This document shows, in pieces, positions 57,101-64,000 of a stretch of DNA of 64,000 nucleotides; the stretch's first letter is position 1, and each line of letters begins with the position of its first letter. A program made the translations under genes and the position numbers. The stretch comes from Druceiella hillmani (Eukaryota; Arthropoda; Insecta; Lepidoptera; Hepialidae), in contig JAYKKI010000005.1 of assembly GCA_039881145.1 (NCBI GenBank), positions 21,385,501 through 21,449,500 on the forward strand, given 5' to 3'. Below the pieces are notes generated by a model that saw only the letters and a list, made by a program, of their open reading frames with translations, was not told the origin of the DNA and made no database searches.

Positions 57101-60100
57101 ATTTTTAACATGTTTAGTTTGATTTTAAAAACTTGCACGTCAATGCAAGTATTGATCTTATAGTCAGTATGGTACTAATAAGGCATTGCTGGAAGGTGTC
57201 TGGTCATTATAATCAGTGTCTTTACATTTGTCTCGTCCATTACAAAAATATATTTTATAATTAATCAGCTGATTTGCTACTAACGCTTTCTTTGTGATTT
57301 TTCAAAATTTAAAACGTGTTTATAATCGTACAAGCCTTTTCAAATCACTATTGTTTCTCTATAATATACAATAGAAAACGTAACTATAATATGTGTATTT
57401 CTATCATGATTAATGTTATTTATGAACAATACTTTTATGTATTCTATGTATCTAAGCTACTCTTCTTTGAGTCATTGTATCTTCTCAGGATTTAGTAGAA
57501 TAAGGTAGGGCAGTAGTCCCAGAGATATTTTGAAAATATTGTTATGATAGTGGCATGTAATAAGATTATAATTTACAAATTTTCTGCTTCTGACTTTCAT
57601 GCATTCTTGAGATAAATATACTGAAGCGGATTTTTTTAAAATCATTTAATTTAAAAACTATTCCAGAAAGACTAATGAAAGAAAAGCTGCTTACTAAATA
57701 ATTTACTGTTCTTTATTATATTTTTTGTAAAAATTTGAATTCGCACAGGGTCCAATTGCATAAAAATATATAAAATGGCTTATTACGTCTGCTATTATTC
57801 TTAAAAAGTTCATTAGATTAAAATGAGTGCAAAACTTAAGAAAATCAATTCTTGTTATGACTGCACTGTTACCTACTATTTCACTTCTCTCTTTTATAGA
57901 CATTTTGTTATAAATGTATAAATAAGCAATTATTAATAAAATACTATATTATTAATTATATATTATTAATAAACAATCAATAATTTAAATATTATATATA
58001 TGAAATTTATACTCTAAATAAAGTATAGTAAATATTCAAAATTAATTATATATTATTGATAAACAATTAATAATTTGTTTATACTCTTAAACAAAATATT
58101 GTAAACATATTGACTTACAGTTAATAATTACTCTAAATGCCAAATATGCTGCATAATTGTTTATGGTGTAGATTATAAATGGTTTACAAAAATGTGTCTG
58201 TTTCTGAACCGGGTAAAAATTATTTTGAATTTTTTAATATTAAGAGCAGTAAAGCAGCAAAGATCGGATCTTAAGTGTCTTAGTGTTTTCAGTTGGTTTT
58301 CTGACATTCCAAAATTCTGTTGAATCGACTTTTTAGCAAGTTTGTTTATGGAAGTAATCATTTCCGATTTTTAGAAATTATTTGTTATTCTACTCATATT
58401 AGCTGAACAAGTTTTCTTGGTAAATTCTATTACCAATTAGATGTGTTCGTTAAAGCAATAGTCATCACTAGGTATGAAAGTATTTTTTATCGTTTGAAGA
58501 TTTCTGTCTATTTGACATATTATTTAGGATCGAATGCTGTGTGATTTCTGGGTTAGTAACACACCGCACATAGTTATCATCATCATTTGTATCTGCAGGT
58601 TCCATTGTCGTAAGATCGCTATTACTGTGGGTATTATCCATAATAAAAATGAACCCAGAAGTTACAGATCTCGAAGTTGAAGCAGCTTGCTTATAGGTAG
58701 ACCTCGCCCTCGGGAAATCCTAGTACTGGCGAGGTGCAATCAGTCCCGATACCGCGATTATAGATTCTTGGTACTTCCGGTTATAGTGAGAAACCTCCCT
58801 ACTGAGCTGCAACTGTGCAAATAATAATTTCATGTTTCCACGGGTGAGCCAGCATCAGCGAGCCGAACAATGCTTGCGATAATGCCAGCCGTCGATATTT
58901 TGAATAATAAACCTTTATTTTGATTAGAGAATAAGTTTTTCTTTATTATTTATGGTACTATTATTACGTTAATAATTGAATAGATATTAAAAATATGGAA
59001 AAAGATTACTGGTTGAAATCCCAGAAGTACCAGGAGTACTGACATCTATCTGAGTCCAGTGCTGGGAATCAAAATTTTAGGAACCGGACCGGTTCTGCAA
59101 TCTTTACTTATAGGTGCTCAGGTGATATTTGTTACATAACATGCCAGTTACTGAGATGTTTTTGTTAAATTTATTAACTATTACTTTTGAGTCATATTCA
59201 GTTTCGACATTTTTAAAAAAAAATTATTTTCTTTCTACAAAAACATACTACCGTACGTTTTTATTTTTACATATAGCAAATAAGTGTATTTTAATAACAA
59301 TTGATGAGTTAGGTCACACAAATCATAGTTTTCCTAGAAAATAAATGAAATATTCACTAAAACATTCCACACACGGTTAATGATGTCGGGTAAGTAAATA
59401 AAACAGTAATATGACCCATATGATTCACTATGGCGGTTTCATAATGTTTAGCAAAGTAATTAATTACATTTCAATACATTTCTACACAAAAAACTTCTGC
59501 AGCAAATCAATCACAAATGACATTTTTCTTTTGTGATCAACATAAACATCAAGCAAAAAAATTATAATATTATATTAAAATATAATCAACTATGCCCTTT
59601 TTAACATTTGTTAACATAATTTGAATATTGACACAAATTTTTTATATTCAGCTAAAACTGGTGAAAGGATTTGCCCACAAAAATATTTGCAGCTGTTCTT
59701 TACAAAAGTTGCAATTTTCATGCCATTTTTCTGCTCTATTATCTGTGTCATTTTGTAGCGTTTCGTAGTCAAACACTGAACCTTAATAATTTATATATTG
59801 TCCATCTGTCACACGCTTATAGTTACTACAATCTTAGACCTACGTGCATAAAATTTTGCGAGTATATGCTTTAGATGAAATTCCTCTATAATCATTTTAG
59901 TGCCATGGTTTTTTACTCATATATACTTAAAAGTGCCAAAGAAATCTTTTGTTTTTGATGTCATTTACCCTTGTCTCGAAGAAAAAACTGTATCTCTTCC
60001 AAAAATTATCCAATTTTAATAATTTTTTCCATGTTTTCTTAATAAAAACTTGTATAGGGATAATAAAATACAAAGAAAATTATGGAAATATATATTGTGA

Positions 60101-60513
60101 ACAAAAATTATAACAAAAACTGAAATCAAGGTCACATTGTATTTTCACAGTTCGGTACATCCTTCGTATCAGCAAAATAATTGTTATCGTCTCTACTATT
60201 ACTTTCTTCACTTGAAAAACGATCATTTTCACTCCAATTATTTTCGTATTCTGACATTATGGGTTAAAAATGTTCTTTTCCTGGATCCTTTTTATATTGT
60301 AATTATTAATAATATTATAATTTGAATTTTATGTAACACGTAGAAAGATATAAAATTAGCGATGCGTGCGACCGACCTCCCTTACCGCGTGCTAAACAGC
60401 AACTTATGTCGCTACCGTATTACAATTTTCATAATTTCGACATTATATATGGGTATAATAAATATGGGTACAATTCCTTAATAAAATATCTATTTTCTAC
60501 ATTTAGATTCTGT

Positions 60514-60588
<75 letters not shown>

Positions 60589-60601
60589 GTTTAATGTATA
60601 T

Positions 60602-60671
<70 letters not shown>

Positions 60672-63600
60672 GTATATATGTATATCTGTATATATGTATG
60701 TATGTATATACATAGTGTTCGGGAATAAGTGTCAGACAAAGAAAGACGTTATTTGTTAATTGAAAAATAGTTACTTTTTACGAAATCAGTGCTGATTCTA
60801 TGAGTCACGATGAGGCAGTGTTTTTGTGTAGTCACCTTGTGGGGATGTGACTGAGCTATACAGCAGCTGCGCGATACATGTGGAAATCAAAAGCCTTCGT
60901 GAAGAAGTGTGTTAGTCATTACAAAGAGACCAGGGCCGTCGAGAATCTCCCAGACCGAGATTCAAAACGTGCCACAACAGCAACGGGGGACCAGATAATA
61001 ATTGAAGGAAAGGAATAGAGGTCAGTGTGAAGACTATCAGTCAGCACTTAGGACACACAAGGAAAAGCACAATGCTCAAACCATTTTTGAAACCGGAACA
61101 CCGGGCAAAAGTGACTCAAGTTTGCTCAACAAAATACCGACTGTGATTAGAGGAACGTCATCTTTTCTGATGAAGCCTTTTTCTGCATGAGTTCCTAGAC
61201 CGCGTGCTTGGTCAGTATGTGGGTGTTGTTTGCTAAAACGCACTGATAAATACCCCATAAAAGTTCGTGTTTGGGGCTGCCTCTGCATCAAAAATGTTGG
61301 TTTTTATACATCTTTACTAAATGCACAAAAAATGGTGACAATCTATCAAAAAACATTGCTAAAGTCTGCTCAAAAATGGTTTGGCCCGAACAGTCACGAT
61401 TGGATACATAGGATCCAGGAGGATAATAATCCCAAAGATTGCAGCTGACTCTGCAGCACGTGGAAAGCTTAAAATAATATTACGACTTTCGGCTGACCGT
61501 CGCAGTCACCTGATGTGAATATATAACACCATAGAAAATGTCTAGTCAGCCAAGAAGATAAAGCTTAAAGATAAATGTGTGTTAACTCTAAAAGGGCTCT
61601 CTTGTCACCTTCGCAATGTCTGGAAATCATTTTCTGTAGTGCATGCTGAAAACTTAATACAAAGTAGAGCGGTGTACGCTAATGCTATTTTACATTAATA
61701 TTAATTCTGCTAATGTATTCGAAATTAGCATGCTATTGCTTATGCTAAATTAGTAGACTCTGTGCGATATAAACATTGAATGATATTTGGCAGTTATTTG
61801 TGAGATATTAAATAATTGTGAGACGAAAAAATTCAGTAGGGAATATAAATGAAATATATAGCTCAAAATATGTCATAAATGTTGTATTTTATTGTTAAAA
61901 GTGCATAAACAAATAATATGAAGACGATGGCAGTTTTATTTTTAATTTGTATTGCTTTGAATTCATTAATGTAAAAAGGGCTAGAAACTGGCTACTATAG
62001 CGACTAATAAAAAATTGATTTTTAATAAAAAATAAATAGGTTTAATATTTTTCATTAATTTTTTTTCTTTTCTTCTGAGCTTAGTTTTCGCAATACATAT
62101 GATGTAATGACTTTTTGCCATTTTCAAAGAGGAACTTGCAAGTCTATAGAGCGGTACTTGACGTGCTGGTGCTAATAGCTCTTGATGCCTCATTATGTAG
62201 GTTTGATAGATAATGACAGTGTCTCTGTAAATGTTGCTGCTTCAGATTCCTGAACACTGGTGAATATTGATACCTGCTCGGAATGCCTATTACTTTGCAC
62301 ACCCTCTTGCACTTCGGTTAAAAGTATTGAATGTGTTGATAGATGCTTATGCCTATGTATGTTACAGACAATTTATGAGAAAATGTTTTTTTACACAGGT
62401 TACATATGGCATGCTTAGTTGAAATATCTTCTTAAAGTAGTTCCATAAGTAAGATATGTTCATTTCCAAGTTTAAAATATACAAAAAATATAATTGAGTT
62501 CTATGAGAACTATGAGTACTTTTACAATTGGTCAAGTGACCTTTAAAAACAATTTAAAATAAAAAAAATAAAACACAAAGTATAGACAAAATAATAAACC
62601 TTTCTTTTAATCTAGATAAACAATGTATAGTTAAAATACATGTATAGTTAAATACATTAAAATACAAGATTTTTTAAATCGAATGTTACGCCGTTTATGA
62701 ATCAATTGATTAACATATAAACAATATTTACCATTTATAGCAGCCTGAAATAATACGCTGTACACAGCTTTCTACATGGTATAAATACTGTAGCGGTCCC
62801 TAAGAAATAAATCTGCTAACAACGTATTAGTTATCTAGTCAATACTTAAATTAGCATAAGTTGCCAAAGGTCAATAGCATTCTAATACGTATTTTGTAAA
62901 ACTTGTTAATGTCAAATGTTATTTTCTCCATCCTAAGTATGCCTCAACAATGTTAAGCTTTAATTGATAGTAACAGCAAATGGACGGTGTATTAGATGAA
63001 TGCATTTTACTGTATTTTGAGTACTTTTAGAATATAAGTTCCATTTTTGAAAATATTTTTTTTCTTAAAATTCTGAGTGGTACAATCTTTTGTCACTGAC
63101 TGTACATAGTAGTAGTATTTTTTTTTCATTTTTAAGTTTCATTCAATCAAAGAGGCATGTTTTCCTCCATTATTGTGTGAACTATTCTCTAAATAATATA
63201 ATTTTACCAAAATTAATTAATTTTTTTCTCAGGATTGTCTCTTTCACCTGATGGCTCTTACTTGTTATCTAACTCTATGGATAATACATTGAGAATTTGG
63301 GATGTGAGACCTTTTGCGCCAGCAGAGAGATGCGTTAAAGTTTTTGTTGGACACCAGCATAATTTTGAGAAAAATCTTCTAAGATGTGCATGGTCACCAG
63401 ATGGTTCAAAGGTAAATACCTTGACTGACTAATAGTCTAATTTCGAACAGTGATCTAAATGTAGGTATAATAAAACATTATAGGTAAAAAAGTCTGTACA
63501 GTAACAATATTTTAAAACAAATGATTTGAGGGCTCAAATAAGTTATAAAAAAATGAGCATCTTTATCATTTGATTAACCATTGATTACATATCTCAGTTA

Positions 63601-63873
63601 ATAATTAAGTAAACCAAGTAGTCTATGTAAGAGAAGCATTTGGCATACATATAATAAAGTGAAAGTTACAACTGCATGAGTGTTTTATGTTTTTAGGTAT
63701 CTGCTGGTTCCTCTGATCGGTTTGTGTATGTCTGGGATACGACATCTCGAAGGATACTCTATAAATTGCCTGGACATAATGGGAGTGTGAATTCTGTAGA
63801 TTTCCACACTGAAGAACCCATTCTGCTGTCAGCATCCAGTGATAAGCAGATATATCTAGGCGAAATTGAATAA
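51159..63873 (+). CDS. SNRNP40: SNRNP40, U5 small nuclear ribonucleoprotein 40 kDa WD40 protein (6 coding exons)
   Basis: Exons are 51159-51272, 51357-51483, 54884-55087, 56825-57067, 63233-63411 and 63697-63873. All junctions are GT-AG and in phase, giving 347 codons (human 357). The first 38 residues are a lysine-rich, low-complexity N-terminus. Seven WD repeats follow: [16 protein letters not shown] and [110 protein letters not shown] and [14 protein letters not shown]. These are near-identical to human blocks. The protein is a propeller scaffold of the U5 snRNP in the spliceosome, contacting PRPF8 and SNRNP200. An acceptor-like TTTTTGTAG at 51124-51132 hints at a noncoding 5-prime exon further upstream. 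Confidence 0.97.
51484..52761. other. SNRNP40: SNRNP40 intron 2, first part
   Basis: AT-rich, no recognised element. Confidence 0.5.
52762..52935. repeat. Foldback with 53-bp arms around a hammerhead-like core
   Basis: Arms 52762-52814 and 52883-52935 are reverse complements with a single mismatch. The 68-base centre holds the hammerhead-like motif at 52816-52856. It looks like a small foldback or a Penelope-type terminal structure. Confidence 0.88.
52816..52856 (-). ncRNA. Hammerhead-ribozyme-like motif
   Basis: Read on the minus strand from 52856. CCAC (stem I), CUGAAGA core, an extra U, GUUGU-AAU-ACAAC (stem II), GAAA core, a minimal stem III of ACC-UA-GGU counting the last core A, C at the cleavage site, then GUGG closing stem I. 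Predicted cleavage is between 52820 and 52819. All invariant core blocks (CUGANGA, GAAA, UH) are present. The unpaired U before stem II and the 3-bp stem III are weak points. Minimal hammerheads of this kind are known from Penelope-like retroelements. Confidence 0.65.
53291..53398. repeat. Minisatellite of about 39 bp, nearly three copies
   Basis: Repeated pattern CAAGACGCGAAGCTGGTCG...AAGTCGGAAA at 53293, 53332 and 53371, each diverged. Confidence 0.75.
53711..53762. repeat. Perfect 16-bp inverted repeat
   Basis: Arms 53711-53726 (TTTTTCAACATATAAA) and 53747-53762 are exact reverse complements with a 20-base loop, in SNRNP40 intron 2. Confidence 0.8.
53763..54883. other. SNRNP40: SNRNP40 intron 2, last part
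   Basis: No recognised element before the TTTTTAG acceptor of exon 3. Confidence 0.5.
55088..56824. other. SNRNP40: SNRNP40 intron 3
   Basis: AT-rich, no transposon or exon recognised. Confidence 0.55.
57068..60510. other. SNRNP40: SNRNP40 intron 4, first half
   Basis: Mostly AT-rich. A more GC-rich patch at about 58560-58900 contains CCTCGCC and GGCGAGG, seven-base inverted arms at 58702 and 58728. An acidic minus-strand frame near 60255-60140 ([20 protein letters not shown]) resembles transposase N-termini but is too short to assign. Confidence 0.4.
60514..60712. repeat. TA microsatellite in two blocks
   Basis: TA runs at about 60523-60580 and 60610-60669, joined by TATG/TGTG-rich sequence, just left of the Tc1-like relic. 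Confidence 0.9.
60718..61675 (+). pseudogene. Tc1-like transposase relic
   Basis: Starts with a GTTCGGGAATAAGTGTCAGAC-type end near 60717. The N-terminal helix-turn-helix piece reads [18 protein letters not shown] near 60880-60933. The catalytic domain contains [13 protein letters not shown] near 61142-61180 (position of the family DES..F box). It continues with [16 protein letters not shown] near 61259-61307 and [10 protein letters not shown] near 61410-61439, the QDN.PKH box with a second Asp-type residue. [14 protein letters not shown] lies near 61506-61545. Frames are shifted repeatedly. The right inverted end was not found. It lies sense-oriented in SNRNP40 intron 4. Confidence 0.82.
61680..63232. 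other. SNRNP40: SNRNP40 intron 4, last part
   Basis: AT-rich. GTCACTGACTGTACATA near 63092-63108 resembles a Tc1-type outer end but has no partner. No exon seen. Confidence 0.45.
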
Positions 63874-63900
63874 TTGTAATGTGTAAAATTACTTTGTATT

Positions 63901-63906
63901 AATAAA
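63901..63906 (+). terminator. SNRNP40: Poly(A) signal of SNRNP40
   Basis: AATAAA 27 bases after the stop codon, followed by an AT-rich then GT/T-rich stretch. Confidence 0.75.
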
Positions 63907-64000
63907 GTAGATAATAAAAAATTTGGTTTATTTATTTTTCTTTGACACAAATATATTTAGCTAAATTATCCAGTGAGATAGAAAACTGTAAAATGTTGTG

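Noticed and set aside
58700..58740. tRNA-like or SINE promoter in the GC-rich patch
   Set aside because: No A or B box pattern and no cloverleaf could be drawn.
60140..60260. PiggyBac-like acidic transposase N-terminus on the minus strand
   Set aside because: Only about 30 residues of acidic low-complexity sequence, with no catalytic domain nearby.

Overview
The window looks like AT-rich insect nuclear DNA. Its genes are spliced with GT-AG introns, it has AATAAA poly(A) signals, and it holds many decayed insect-type transposons. Species and order cannot be fixed from the sequence; insect STING, NUP42 and SNRNP40 orthologues fit many insects. No tRNA, rRNA, CRISPR or prokaryotic feature was seen.

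Three host genes can be rebuilt exon by exon with consistent phases. (1) STING (Sting) is on the minus strand from 23394 down to 259, with seven coding exons and 338 codons. (2) NUP42/NUPL2-like nucleoporin is on the minus strand from 30197 to 25500, with three coding exons and 340 codons. Its first intron uses a GC donor. (3) SNRNP40, the U5 snRNP 40 kDa WD40 protein, is on the plus strand from 51159 to 63873, with six coding exons and 347 codons. The three do not form a pathway: innate immunity, mRNA export and splicing.

Most of the rest is mobile DNA. STING introns hold two copies of a DUF4817/DDE-type transposase relic, an R1-like LINE, a Jockey-like LINE, a mariner, a YqaJ-nuclease element, a hAT element and a 580-bp compound microsatellite. 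NUP42 intron 1 holds a THAP-encoding element of 1.8 kb with a perfect 8-bp target-site duplication. Between NUP42 and SNRNP40 lie an RNase H-bearing LINE on the minus strand, a Ty3/gypsy relic on the minus strand, two further LINE copies on the plus strand, and a 4.5-kb stack of two THAP elements. One element of the stack is nested inside the other, and each has its own perfect 8-bp duplication. SNRNP40 introns hold a hammerhead-ribozyme-like motif in a near-perfect palindrome, a minisatellite, TA microsatellites and a Tc1-like relic.

The most unusual content is the nested P-element-like family (THAP plus a basic coiled-coil region, no catalytic domain seen, one copy sitting in the SNRNP40 promoter region) and the hammerhead-like motif on the minus strand at 52856-52816.
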